A stretch of DNA of 64,000 nt from RGIG5579 sp045543495 (GTDB taxonomy: Bacteria; Bacillota; Clostridia; Oscillospirales; SIG627), in contig JAZQMO010000010.1 in the NCBI GenBank assembly GCA_045543495.1, positions 20,820 through 84,819 of the forward strand. The letters are read 5' to 3'. Below, in pieces: positions 8,295 to 16,263 of the stretch; position 1 is the first letter of the stretch, and every line of letters begins with the position of its first letter. Position numbers and translations under genes: made by a program. The notes beneath the pieces are model-generated. The model saw only the letters and a list, made by a program, of their open reading frames with translations, had not been told where the DNA came from and ran no database searches.

Positions 8295-8332
8295 CCCCTT
8301 TTTCTTGACAAAAAGGGGAGGGGTGGTATAAT
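8295..8332 (+). promoter_or_regulatory. Consensus promoter with dyad, ceramidase-like copies 4-5
   Basis: Exact TTGACA (8305-8310), 16-bp spacer, exact TATAAT (8327-8332). CCCCTTTTT (8295-8303) and AAAAAGGGG (8310-8318) form an inverted repeat that encloses the -35 box, as in the copy 3 promoter. Confidence 0.85.
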
Positions 8333-8371
8333 TGTAGGTGAAAAAGCTTTGTATGAAACAAGGAGATCCGT

Positions 8372-9694
8372 ATGAGCGTACCATTCAAGGCAGGCTATGC
8401 CAAAGTCGACATTACCCCTTCCTATCCCGTGCCTCTGGCAGGCTACGGCAACGAGCAGAATCGCATCCATAACAATGTGCTCGATCCTATCTACGCCATT
8501 TGCGTGGCCGTTTCCGATGGGGAAAAGACCCTTCTTTTCTATCATTTGGATCTGACGGGCTTTTCACAGCCCCTTCACGAGGAGTGCTGCGAAAAGATCC
8601 TCAAGCGATACGGGATCCCCATGGAAGATATGCTCTTTAACGTGACCCATACCCACTCCGCTCCCGCTCTTGGGTGTCAGCTGGAGTCCATTACCCGCTA
8701 CAAGAAGGAATTGGTCGAAAAGCTGGTGGATCTGGCAGAGCCCGCCATTGCCGACCTTTCTCCCGCCACCATAGAGATCGGCTCGGGTCAGGTGTATGGC
8801 CTCAATTATGTGCGCCGCTATCTTCTCTCTGACGGCTCCTACGGCGGAGACAACTTCGGTGATTTTAAGAACAATACCATCCTCGGCCACGAGACCGAGG
8901 CGGATCATACCATGCAGGTCATCCGCTGGGTCAGAGAGGAAAAGAAGGATATCGTGATGGTCAACTGGCAGGGCCATCCTCACCTGACAGGCGGCAGCGT
9001 GAGACAGGACCTTTCCTCCGACCTGATCTGGCATTTCCGTGATACCGTAGAAAAGGAGCACGGCGTTCTCTTCTCCTTCTATCAGGGCTGCGGCGGTAAC
9101 ATCAACCACCATTCCAGAATGGAATCCGAGCCCAGACTTGAGCACGATGAGTCGGGCAGACGCCTTGCCGCAGGGCTCACCCCCATTCTGAAGAATCTTC
9201 GCCCCGTAAAGCTTGGAAAGATCCGCACCTCTATGAGAACCTTTACCGGCCCCGTGAACCACAGCCTGGATCATCTGGTGGATCAGGCCAAGGTCGTGAA
9301 GGAGTTTTTTGAAACACATACCCACGCCGAAACGGCAGAATTCGCCCGCTCCAAGGGCTTTAACTCCGTGTATCACGCAAGCGCGGTCATCCGCCGTGCC
9401 GAGATGCCCGAGACCTATTCCTTCCACATCGGCGCCATTTCCTTTGGCGATACCTGTGTGGTTTGGGCTCCCAATGAGCTCTACGATGTAACGGGAATGT
9501 ACCTGAAGGCCACCAGCCCCTTTGAAATGACCTTTGTTTGCGGCTATTCCAACGGTATGGGCCACGGCTATATGCCCAACATCAAGGCCTTCGCCCACGG
9601 CGGCTACGGCTGCGACACCTGCCGCTTCGGCCCCGGTGTCACCGAGAAGCTGACGGGCGAAATGCTGGAAGAGATCTTGAAGGTAAAAGAATAA
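8372..9694 (+). CDS. Ceramidase-like protein, copy 4 of 5
   Basis: A 440-residue paralogue. Landmarks are GYAKVDITP, NVTHTHSAP, NWQGHPHLTGG, QGCGGNINHHS, APNELYDVTG and GHGYMPNIKAFAHGGYG. The residue after the conserved Tyr-Met-Pro is Asn instead of Thr. Long stretches are almost identical at DNA level to copies 1 and 5 (for example the part encoding RRYLLSDGSYGGDNFGDF), which points to recent duplication or gene conversion. It is ten bases upstream of copy 5, which has GGAGAG before its start, so both are on one transcript. Confidence 0.85.
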   Translation: MSVPFKAGYAKVDITPSYPVPLAGYGNEQNRIHNNVLDPIYAICVAVSDGEKTLLFYHLDLTGFSQPLHEECCEKILKRYGIPMEDMLFNVTHTHSAPALGCQLESITRYKKELVEKLVDLAEPAIADLSPATIEIGSGQVYGLNYVRRYLLSDGSYGGDNFGDFKNNTILGHETEADHTMQVIRWVREEKKDIVMVNWQGHPHLTGGSVRQDLSSDLIWHFRDTVEKEHGVLFSFYQGCGGNINHHSRMESEPRLEHDESGRRLAAGLTPILKNLRPVKLGKIRTSMRTFTGPVNHSLDHLVDQAKVVKEFFETHTHAETAEFARSKGFNSVYHASAVIRRAEMPETYSFHIGAISFGDTCVVWAPNELYDVTGMYLKATSPFEMTFVCGYSNGMGHGYMPNIKAFAHGGYGCDTCRFGPGVTEKLTGEMLEEILKVKE

Positions 9695-9704
9695 GGAGAG
9701 AGAC

Positions 9705-11030
9705 ATGAGTATTCCATTCAAAGCAGGCTACGGCAAGGTCGATGTGACCCCTTCTTATCCCGTTCCTATGGCGGGCTACGGTAACATTGAGCAAAGATAT
9801 CACGACAATGTACTGGATCCCATCTATGTCATTTGTGTGGCCCTTTCCGACGGAGACAACACCCTTCTTTTCTACCATATGGACTTTACCGCCGTGTGGG
9901 ACGATCAGGTAGAGGATTACAGTCACCGTCTTTGGGAAAAGTATCACATCCCCGCCGAAAATCTTATTTTCAATACCACTCATACCCACTCTGCCCCTGC
10001 GGTGCAGGGCAAGATGGACTGTATGGTGGAGTATAAGAAATTCTTGTCCGACAAGATCCTGGAGGCCGCCGATCAGGCCATTTCCGATCTTGCCCCCGCC
10101 TCTCTTTCCATTGGCTCGGGTCAGGTGTACGGGGTGAATTTCGTGCGCCGCTACCTTCTGTCCGACGGCTCCTACGGCGGCGATAACTTCGGCGATTTTG
10201 AAAACAATACCATCCTCGGCCACGAGACCGAGGCAGACCATACCATGCAGGTCATTCGTCTTACCAGAGAGGAAAAGAAGGATATCGTTCTGGTGAACTG
10301 GCAGGGCCATCCCCACCGCACGGGCGGCGCCAGAAGATACGATCTTTCCTCTGACTTGATCGAATATTTCCGTAACAAGGTGGAGAAGGAGCACGGCGTT
10401 CTCTTCTCCTTCTATCAGGGCTGCGGCGGCAACATCAATCATCACTCCCGTATAGAGTCGGAGCGGATCTGGTTGACCCATCAGGAGGTGGGCGAAAAGC
10501 TTGCCGAGGGGATCACCCCCATTCTCGGTAATATGCGCCCCGTGAAGGTGGATAAGATCCGTGCTACCGTGAAGACCTTTACAGGCCCCGTAAACCACGA
10601 CTTGGATTACAGATTGGAGGATGCTGAGAAGGTCGCAAAACTTTGGAAGGAAAGCACGGTTCCGGGAGAAGCAAAGCAGCTTGCTTTGGAGCTTGGCTTT
10701 CATTCCGTGTACCACGCCAACGCCATTATCAAGCGTAGCAAAATGCCCGCCACCCATTCCTATCGCATCGGTGCCATTTCCTTTGGAGATGTGTGCTTTG
10801 TCTGGACTCCCAATGAGCTTTACGATGTAACGGGAATGTACCTGAAGGCCACAAGCCCCTTTGAAATGACCTTCGTTTTGGGCTACACCAACGGCTCCCA
10901 CGGCTATATGCCCACCATCAAGGCCTTTGCCCACGGCGGCTACGGCTGCGACACCTGCCGCTTCGGCCCGGGCGTAACGGAGCAGCTCACAGGTGAGCTT
11001 GTAGACCTTTTGGCAGAAATGAAACAGTAA
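9705..11030 (+). CDS. Ceramidase-like protein, copy 5 of 5
   Basis: A 441-residue paralogue with GYGKVDVTP, NTTHTHSAP, NWQGHPHRTGG, QGCGGNINHHS, TPNELYDVTG and HGYMPTIKAFAHGGYG. It is the last of the array and is followed by a hairpin and T run before the ylmH promoter. As in the other copies, the metal-ligand positions look intact and the serine nucleophile position is Asn. No export signal is visible. I infer a cytosolic metal-dependent hydrolase on an amide or related bond in a small molecule; the substrate cannot be read from the sequence. Confidence 0.85.
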   Translation: MSIPFKAGYGKVDVTPSYPVPMAGYGNIEQRYHDNVLDPIYVICVALSDGDNTLLFYHMDFTAVWDDQVEDYSHRLWEKYHIPAENLIFNTTHTHSAPAVQGKMDCMVEYKKFLSDKILEAADQAISDLAPASLSIGSGQVYGVNFVRRYLLSDGSYGGDNFGDFENNTILGHETEADHTMQVIRLTREEKKDIVLVNWQGHPHRTGGARRYDLSSDLIEYFRNKVEKEHGVLFSFYQGCGGNINHHSRIESERIWLTHQEVGEKLAEGITPILGNMRPVKVDKIRATVKTFTGPVNHDLDYRLEDAEKVAKLWKESTVPGEAKQLALELGFHSVYHANAIIKRSKMPATHSYRIGAISFGDVCFVWTPNELYDVTGMYLKATSPFEMTFVLGYTNGSHGYMPTIKAFAHGGYGCDTCRFGPGVTEQLTGELVDLLAEMKQ

Positions 11031-11031
11031 A

Positions 11032-11063
11032 GAAAAAAGCGGCCGATGAGGCCGTTTTTTCTT
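11032..11063 (+). terminator. Terminator after ceramidase-like copy 5
   Basis: CGGCC / GGCCG stem flanked by A and T runs, with a one-base bulge (extra G) and a GATGA loop. Confidence 0.8.
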
Positions 11064-11071
11064 TTGCTTTC

Positions 11072-11100
11072 TTGACGGAAAAAAACCAAAGGGGTATAAT
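11072..11100 (+). promoter_or_regulatory. Promoter for ylmH-GNAT-copA
   Basis: TTGACG (11072-11077), 17-bp spacer, exact TATAAT (11095-11100); ylmH starts 30 bases later. Confidence 0.85.
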
Positions 11101-11129
11101 ATCTTTGTATGATAATAAGGTGAGGGATT

Positions 11130-11879
11130 ATGACAAAGGAAGAAAAAGAAAGCATCGCCCGTTATGCCAAGCTCTCTCAGAGGGCCTTGGAAAGGGGAAT
11201 TTATACTGAGACCCCCTTTCTCACAGAAGGGGAGCAGGCTCTTTTGAAGCAGGAAAAATTGCCCCTTCCGCCCCGCTTTGAAGGGGGATTTTGTGAGGCT
11301 CAACGCCGCCTTGCGGTGTTTGGCTCGGCAGAGGAATTCGGCTGGGAATGGGAAAGCCCCATTGTGATTTTGAAAATAGAGCCGAAAAGCAGAAAATTTG
11401 CCGAGAAGCTGACCCATCGGGATTATTTGGGGGCAATTTTAAATCTTGGCATCAAGCGGGAAATGCTGGGAGATCTCGTTTTGTCCGAGGGGGACGCCTA
11501 TCTCTTTTTGCTCTCTAAAATTTTCCCGTATTTGGTGGAGAATCTGACCCGTGTCCGTCATACGGATGTGCTCTTATCTCCCGTAGCCTGTCTCCCCGAG
11601 GGCGTGGGGATCGAGCTCTTGGAAAAAATCGTCATTGCCGCCTCCCCCAGAGTCGATGCTCTGGTGGCCGCCGTATTTGACCTGTCCCGCTCTGAGGGAA
11701 GGGAATTGGTGGAAAAGGAGAGGGTCAGCCTTTCGGGGCTTCCCGTTACCGATCCCGCCAAGGAGATTCTCGAGGGAGAGAAAATTTCGGTTCGGGGCTA
11801 CGGCAAGTTCATTTTTGAAGGCGCCGTAGGTGAGACCCGAAGCGGAAGGCAGAGAATGAAAATACAGCTTTTTGTATAA
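11130..11879 (+). CDS. ylmH: YlmH-family S4-domain RNA-binding protein
   Basis: A 249-residue protein of the YlmH family. The C terminus carries an S4 RNA-binding fold (RVSLSGLPVTDPAKEI then ISVRGYGKFIFEGAVGETRSGR). The middle VVILK/NLGIKREMLGDLVL and YLFLLSKIFPYLVENLTRVRHT segments are typical of YlmH. In Bacillus subtilis YlmH binds stalled 50S subunits and assists ribosome-associated quality control; that role is assumed here. It usually sits in the division gene cluster, but here it heads an operon with an acetyltransferase and copA. The start ATG is preceded by AAGGTGAGGG. Confidence 0.9.
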   Translation: MTKEEKESIARYAKLSQRALERGIYTETPFLTEGEQALLKQEKLPLPPRFEGGFCEAQRRLAVFGSAEEFGWEWESPIVILKIEPKSRKFAEKLTHRDYLGAILNLGIKREMLGDLVLSEGDAYLFLLSKIFPYLVENLTRVRHTDVLLSPVACLPEGVGIELLEKIVIAASPRVDALVAAVFDLSRSEGRELVEKERVSLSGLPVTDPAKEILEGEKISVRGYGKFIFEGAVGETRSGRQRMKIQLFV

Positions 11880-11889
11880 AGGAGAAAAA

Positions 11890-12357
11890 ATGGAAATCAG
11901 AAAAGCCAAGGAATGTGATCTGGAAGGCATCGGAAGCCTTCTTTCTCAGGTCCTTGAGGTGCACCATAAGGGAAGACCCGACCTGTTTTACAGCGGTGTG
12001 AAAAAATATACCGATAAGGAGGTCTTACAGATCCTCGCCGATCCTGCCCGCCCCGTCTTTGTGGCGGTGGAGGAGGGGAAGGTCTTGGGCTATGCCTTCT
12101 GTATCTTTCAGCAAATTACCGACAGCCACGTTCTCACCCCCATTAAAACCCTGTATTTGGATGACCTTTGTGTGGATGAGAGCACCCGTGGTAAGGGCGT
12201 GGGCAAAAAGCTTTATGAAGCGGTCTGCGATTTTGCCCGAGCCGAGGGCTGCTACAACCTGACCCTGAATGTATGGAATTTCCCCAATAGTGCCGTTTCC
12301 TTCTATGAAAAATTGGGAATGAAGGTGCAGAAGCTCGGAATGGAGACCATTTTGTGA
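11890..12357 (+). CDS. GNAT-family N-acetyltransferase
   Basis: A 155-residue cytosolic acetyltransferase. The acetyl-CoA loop is DESTRGKGVGKKLYE (R-G-x-G-x-G/K), preceded by the beta strand TLYLDDLCV and followed by LNVWNFPNSAVSFYEKLGM. The start is set at the ATG at 11890 because AAGGAG lies seven bases upstream; an upstream in-frame codon would overlap the ylmH end without a better site. The gene is tightly packed between ylmH and copA (the copA Shine-Dalgarno lies just behind this stop). The substrate is unknown. Confidence 0.88.
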   Translation: MEIRKAKECDLEGIGSLLSQVLEVHHKGRPDLFYSGVKKYTDKEVLQILADPARPVFVAVEEGKVLGYAFCIFQQITDSHVLTPIKTLYLDDLCVDESTRGKGVGKKLYEAVCDFARAEGCYNLTLNVWNFPNSAVSFYEKLGMKVQKLGMETIL

Positions 12358-12371
12358 TAAAAGGAGAAAGA

Positions 12372-14807
12372 ATGGAAGAATTTATCATAACGGGAATGAG
12401 CTGCGCCGCTTGCAGTGCTCGTGTGGAGGGAGCCGTCAAAAAGGTGGCGGGGGTGACATCTTGCGCCGTCAGCCTTCTGACCAATTCCATGACCGTGGAG
12501 GGCACCTTTTCCTCTGCCGATGTGATCTCGGCCGTGGAGAAGGCGGGCTACGGCATCGGCAAAAAGGGGGAGGAGGCCAAAAAAGAAAGATCCGAGGAGA
12601 AGCAGGATCGCAGTCTTTTTTCTCTTGTGATCTCTGCTCTTCTTCTGTTGGCCTTGATGTATGTTTCCATGGGGCATATGCTCTCCCTCCCGCTCCCCGC
12701 CTTTTTCACCCCACTCTTGCAGGGGCTTTATCAGTTTCTTTTGAGCCTTGTGATCCTTGTTTTGCACCGAAAGTATTTTATCAACGGAGCCCGCGGTCTT
12801 GTGCGGGGCGGTGCCAATATGGATACCTTGGTGTCCTTGGGCTCGGGCATTTCCTTCCTGTACAGCACCTATCTTTTGGGACGGATGCTTCTTTCCCCCG
12901 AGGAGGCAAAGGAGATTCTTCATTCCCTCTATTTTGAATCCGCCGCCATGATTTTGGTGCTCATTACCGTGGGCAAAAAGCTGGAGGCCTATTCCAAGGG
13001 AAAAACCACCTCCGCCATTCGCTCCCTCCAAAGACTTTCTCCCGATACCGCCCGTGTTTTGGTGGAAGGGGCGGAAGTGGAAAAGCGGGTGGATAAGCTC
13101 CAAAAGGGCGATCTTGTTGCCATTCGCCCCGGTGAAAACTTCCCTGTGGACGGTGTGATCCTGGAAGGGGAAGGCGCAGTAGATGAATCCGCCCTGACGG
13201 GAGAGAGCCTCCCTGTGGATAAAAAAACAGGGGATTCGGTGTATACAGGCACCTCAAACCTTTCGGGGTATCTTGTTTGCCGTGCCGAAAAGGTGGGAGG
13301 AGAAACCACTCTGGCCCGTATGATCGATCGGGTCATTGCCTCGGGTGCCTCCAAGGCTCCCATTGCCCGCCTTGCCGATCGGGTCTCGGCGGTCTTTGTC
13401 CCCGTGATCCTGATCCTGTCTCTTATCACTCTTTCCGTCCACCTTCTTTTGGGGGCTGAATTTGCCAAGGCCTTGGAGCACGCCATTGCCGTTCTTGTGG
13501 TCAGCTGTCCCTGCGCCTTGGGCCTTGCCACCCCCGTTGCCATTATGGTGGGAAGCGGTGTGGCCGCCCGTCACGGCGTTCTGTTCAAAACGGCAGAAAG
13601 TCTGGAAAAGGCAGGAAAAACCAAGATCGCCGTGCTGGATAAAACAGGCACCGTCACCGAGGGAAAGCCCTCTGTTTCCGATGTCTACTGCCCCCCCGAG
13701 GTCGACCGCAGAGAATTTTTGTCTCTTGCCGTCTCCTTGGAGGAAAAAAGCGCCCATCCCTTGGCCGAGGCCATTGTCTCTTACGGAAAGAATGAAGGGA
13801 TCGAGTCCCTTGCCGTGTCGGAATTCTCCTCCCGCACAGGCTTTGGAGTAGAAGGGATCGTGCAGGGGGAAAAGGTCATCGGCGGCAAAAAGGAAATGCT
13901 GTCAGCCCCTCTGTCGGATCAGGCCCTTGGCCGTGCCGAGGAATATGCCCGAGAGGGAAAAACCCCCGTGTTCTTTGAAAAGGGAGGCACATTTTTGGGG
14001 ATCCTTGCCCTGTCCGATGCCATTAAGGCCGATTCCGCCAAGGCCATCGCAGAGCTTCATAAAATGGGGATCCGCACCGTAATGATCACGGGTGACCGCC
14101 AAAGAACCGCCGAAGCCATTGCCAAAAAGGCGGGGATCGATACGGTCTATGCCGAGGTTCTCCCCGAGGGCAAGGAGGAATTGGTGCGAAAGCTCTCGAC
14201 GGAGGGCGCCACTATGATGGTGGGGGACGGCATCAACGATGCCCCCGCTCTCGCCGCCGCCGAGCTTGGCGTTGCCATCGGAGGAGGAATGGATGTGGCC
14301 ATGGATGCCTCCGAGGTGGTTTTGATGCAGAGCCGTCTCACCTCGCTTCCTTTCCTTGTGGGGCTGTCCCGCAAGACCTTAAAGAATATTAAAGAAAACC
14401 TGTTTTGGGCCTTTTGCTACAATTTGGTGGGAATTCCCCTTGCGGCAGGTGTGCTTGAGCCTCTTTTCGGCTGGAGCCTGACCCCCATGTTCGGTGCCGC
14501 CGCCATGAGCGTTTCCAGCTTCCTTGTGGTGTCCAACGCCCTGCGCCTGAACCTTTACGGAGAAAAGAAAGAAAAACAAAGAAAAATAAAAAAGGAGAAT
14601 AAAACGATGGAAACAGTTTTAAAGATCGAAGGGATGATGTGCCCCCACTGCGAGGCTCACGTAAAAAAAGCGCTGGAGGCGCTGGAGGGAGTCCAAGAGG
14701 CCATTCCAAGCCACGAGAAGAACGAGGCCCGTGTGATCCTGTCCTCTCCCGTTCCTTATGAAGTCTTAAAGGAGACCGTGGAAAAAGAGGGCTATAAGGT
14801 TCTGTAA
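12372..14807 (+). CDS. copA: Copper-transporting P1B-ATPase with fused C-terminal CopZ-like domain
   Basis: An 811-residue heavy-metal P-type ATPase that should export Cu(I). Order of domains: HMA domain with GMSCAAC (Cys11, Cys14); a membrane part with the transport motif SCPCALGLATP (Cys379-Pro-Cys381); phosphorylation motif DKTGTVTEG (Asp423); SAHPLAEA (His462-Pro463); TGDRQRT and GDGINDAPALA. After a Lys/Glu-rich linker, residues 746-811 form a second HMA domain, GMMCPHC (Cys757, Cys760), resembling the chaperone CopZ. The domain begins at an ATG (14607) with a good Shine-Dalgarno, so it may also be made separately. Start ATG 12372 follows AAGGAG. No copper regulator is adjacent. Confidence 0.95.
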   Translation: MEEFIITGMSCAACSARVEGAVKKVAGVTSCAVSLLTNSMTVEGTFSSADVISAVEKAGYGIGKKGEEAKKERSEEKQDRSLFSLVISALLLLALMYVSMGHMLSLPLPAFFTPLLQGLYQFLLSLVILVLHRKYFINGARGLVRGGANMDTLVSLGSGISFLYSTYLLGRMLLSPEEAKEILHSLYFESAAMILVLITVGKKLEAYSKGKTTSAIRSLQRLSPDTARVLVEGAEVEKRVDKLQKGDLVAIRPGENFPVDGVILEGEGAVDESALTGESLPVDKKTGDSVYTGTSNLSGYLVCRAEKVGGETTLARMIDRVIASGASKAPIARLADRVSAVFVPVILILSLITLSVHLLLGAEFAKALEHAIAVLVVSCPCALGLATPVAIMVGSGVAARHGVLFKTAESLEKAGKTKIAVLDKTGTVTEGKPSVSDVYCPPEVDRREFLSLAVSLEEKSAHPLAEAIVSYGKNEGIESLAVSEFSSRTGFGVEGIVQGEKVIGGKKEMLSAPLSDQALGRAEEYAREGKTPVFFEKGGTFLGILALSDAIKADSAKAIAELHKMGIRTVMITGDRQRTAEAIAKKAGIDTVYAEVLPEGKEELVRKLSTEGATMMVGDGINDAPALAAAELGVAIGGGMDVAMDASEVVLMQSRLTSLPFLVGLSRKTLKNIKENLFWAFCYNLVGIPLAAGVLEPLFGWSLTPMFGAAAMSVSSFLVVSNALRLNLYGEKKEKQRKIKKENKTMETVLKIEGMMCPHCEAHVKKALEALEGVQEAIPSHEKNEARVILSSPVPYEVLKETVEKEGYKVL
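14591..14807 (+). CDS. Possible internal CopZ-type copper chaperone
   Basis: Inside copA, in the same frame, AAAGGAG (14591-14597) stands nine bases before an ATG (14607) that opens a complete 66-residue heavy-metal-associated domain ending at the copA stop. The protein would have GMMCPHC near the N terminus and end in EKEGYKVL, the size and shape of free CopZ. The purine-rich linker just upstream looks like a former intergenic region: a TAA at 14587-14589 is out of frame by one base. I infer that the ATPase and the chaperone were once separate genes and that the chaperone may still be translated alone. Confidence 0.5.
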
Positions 14808-14838
14808 AGAGTGAAAATGAATAGTTTTCATTTTACTT

Positions 14839-14860
14839 GAATATTTAATGATAAATATTC
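14839..14860. promoter_or_regulatory. AT-rich palindrome upstream of argG
   Basis: Perfect inverted repeat GAATATTTA / TAAATATTC with an ATGA centre, 53 bp upstream of the argG -35 box. AT-rich palindromes of this size are bound by the arginine repressor in Firmicutes, but I cannot confirm a match to the ArgR consensus, and no argR is in the window. Confidence 0.4.
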
Positions 14861-14912
14861 GTTCAAAATGGAAAAAACGTGGAAAAACCTGCAAAAAATC
14901 AAGGGAAACCTA

Positions 14913-14941
14913 TTGCATTTTATTCTGTGTTGTGATAAGAT
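14913..14941 (+). promoter_or_regulatory. Promoter for argG
   Basis: TTGCAT (14913-14918), 17-bp spacer, TAAGAT (14936-14941), followed by a start codon at 14983. Confidence 0.7.
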
Positions 14942-14982
14942 AGGTGCAGTTTAGGATTTGTAATCCAATGGGAGGAAACAAA

Positions 14983-16209
14983 ATGAAAAAAGACATTAAG
15001 AAAGTCGTACTTGCTTATTCCGGAGGTCTGGATACCTCTATCATTATTCCGTGGCTGAAGGAGAATTACAACAACCCCGAGATCATTGCCGTTTCCGGTA
15101 ATGTGGGTCAGGCAGATGAATTGGAGGGCTTGGAGGAAAAGGCCATCAAGACCGGTGCTTCCAAGTGCTACATTGAGGATCTGACCGAAGAATTCGTAGA
15201 AGAAATGGTGATTCCCACCGTTCAGGCAGGCGCCAAGTATGAGGAGTACCTGATGGGTACCGCTCTGGCCCGTCCCATCATCGCAAAGCGTCTTTGTGAG
15301 ATCGCCATTGCAGAAGGGGCAGATGCCATTTGCCACGGCTGCACCGGTAAGGGAAATGACCAGGTTCGTTTTGAGCTTGCCATCAAGGCCTTTGCTCCTC
15401 AGATGACCATCATCGCTCCCTGGCGTGAGTGGGATATCAAGTCCCGTGAAGAAGAGATCGCCTATGCTGAGGCACACAATGTTCCCCTGAAGATCAACCG
15501 TGAGACCAACTATTCCAAGGATAAGAATATGTGGCACCTTTCACACGAGGGTCTGGATCTGGAGGATACGGGAAATGAGCCCCTTTACGAAAAGGAAGGC
15601 TTCTTGGAAATGGGCGTTTCTCCCATGCAGGCTCCCGATGAACCCACCTATCTGACTCTGGAGTTCGAGGCAGGCCGCCCCGTAGCTTTGGACGGCGTTA
15701 AGATGAGCGCCAAGGAGATCATTCTCAAACTCAATGAATTGGGCGGTAAGAACGGTATCGGTCTTTTGGATATCGTGGAGAACCGTTTGGTCGGTATGAA
15801 GTGCCGCGGCGTATATGAGACCCCCGGCGGAGCCATCCTGTATTTTGCTCACAACTATCTGGAGACCCTGTGTCTGGATAAAATGACCAAGCATAAGAAG
15901 GAAGAGCTTTCCATCACCTTTGGTGAGCTTCTTTACAACGGTCAGTGGTACACCCCCCTGCGTGAGGCGCTCTCCGCCTTCGTAGAAAAGACTCAGGAGC
16001 ATATGACCGGTAAGGTTCGCATCAAGCTCTACAAGGGCAATATGATCAAGGCAGGCGCTTGGAGCGATTGGTCCCTCTACTCCGAAGAGATCGCAACCTT
16101 TGAGGAGGATGAGGTTTACGATCAGACCGATGCTACCGGCTTTATCAACCTGTGGGGTCTTCCCATTTCCGTTCAGGCGCAGGTCAACGCCAAGAATCAG
16201 AAGAAGTAA
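14983..16209 (+). CDS. argG: Argininosuccinate synthase
   Basis: Joins citrulline and aspartate with ATP to form argininosuccinate, the penultimate step of arginine synthesis, in the cytosol. The 408 residues are full length. The ATP-binding P-loop is AYSGGLDTS near the start; downstream are YIEDLTEEF, the GCTGKGNDQVRFE substrate-binding segment, APWREW, and the C-terminal GAWSDWSLY. The ATG at 14983 follows GGGAGG; an upstream in-frame ATG overlaps the promoter. argH is not in the window, so argG is a single-gene unit here, with its own promoter and terminator. Confidence 0.97.
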   Translation: MKKDIKKVVLAYSGGLDTSIIIPWLKENYNNPEIIAVSGNVGQADELEGLEEKAIKTGASKCYIEDLTEEFVEEMVIPTVQAGAKYEEYLMGTALARPIIAKRLCEIAIAEGADAICHGCTGKGNDQVRFELAIKAFAPQMTIIAPWREWDIKSREEEIAYAEAHNVPLKINRETNYSKDKNMWHLSHEGLDLEDTGNEPLYEKEGFLEMGVSPMQAPDEPTYLTLEFEAGRPVALDGVKMSAKEIILKLNELGGKNGIGLLDIVENRLVGMKCRGVYETPGGAILYFAHNYLETLCLDKMTKHKKEELSITFGELLYNGQWYTPLREALSAFVEKTQEHMTGKVRIKLYKGNMIKAGAWSDWSLYSEEIATFEEDEVYDQTDATGFINLWGLPISVQAQVNAKNQKK

Positions 16210-16216
16210 GACAAAA

Positions 16217-16253
16217 GAAAATTGCAGTTCCTTTCGGGAACTGCAATTTTTTT
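16217..16253. terminator. Bidirectional terminator between argG and the AEC transporter gene
   Basis: Stem AAATTGCAGTTCC / GGAACTGCAATTT with A and T runs on either side, lying between two convergent genes. Confidence 0.9.
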
Positions 16254-16263
16254 ATTGCTTTTT

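Noticed and set aside
9639..11417. A 592-codon open frame antisense to ceramidase-like copy 5
   Set aside because: Similar antisense frames occur under all five copies, which reflects shared codon usage, not a gene.
14814..14836. Weak A/T hairpin after copA as a terminator
   Set aside because: AAAATGAA/TTCATTTT has no GC and no T run; not called as a rho-independent terminator.
14868..14957. A 28-codon frame upstream of argG starting MEKTWKNLQKIK
   Set aside because: It has no Shine-Dalgarno, crosses the argG promoter and carries no arginine codon pattern of a leader peptide.
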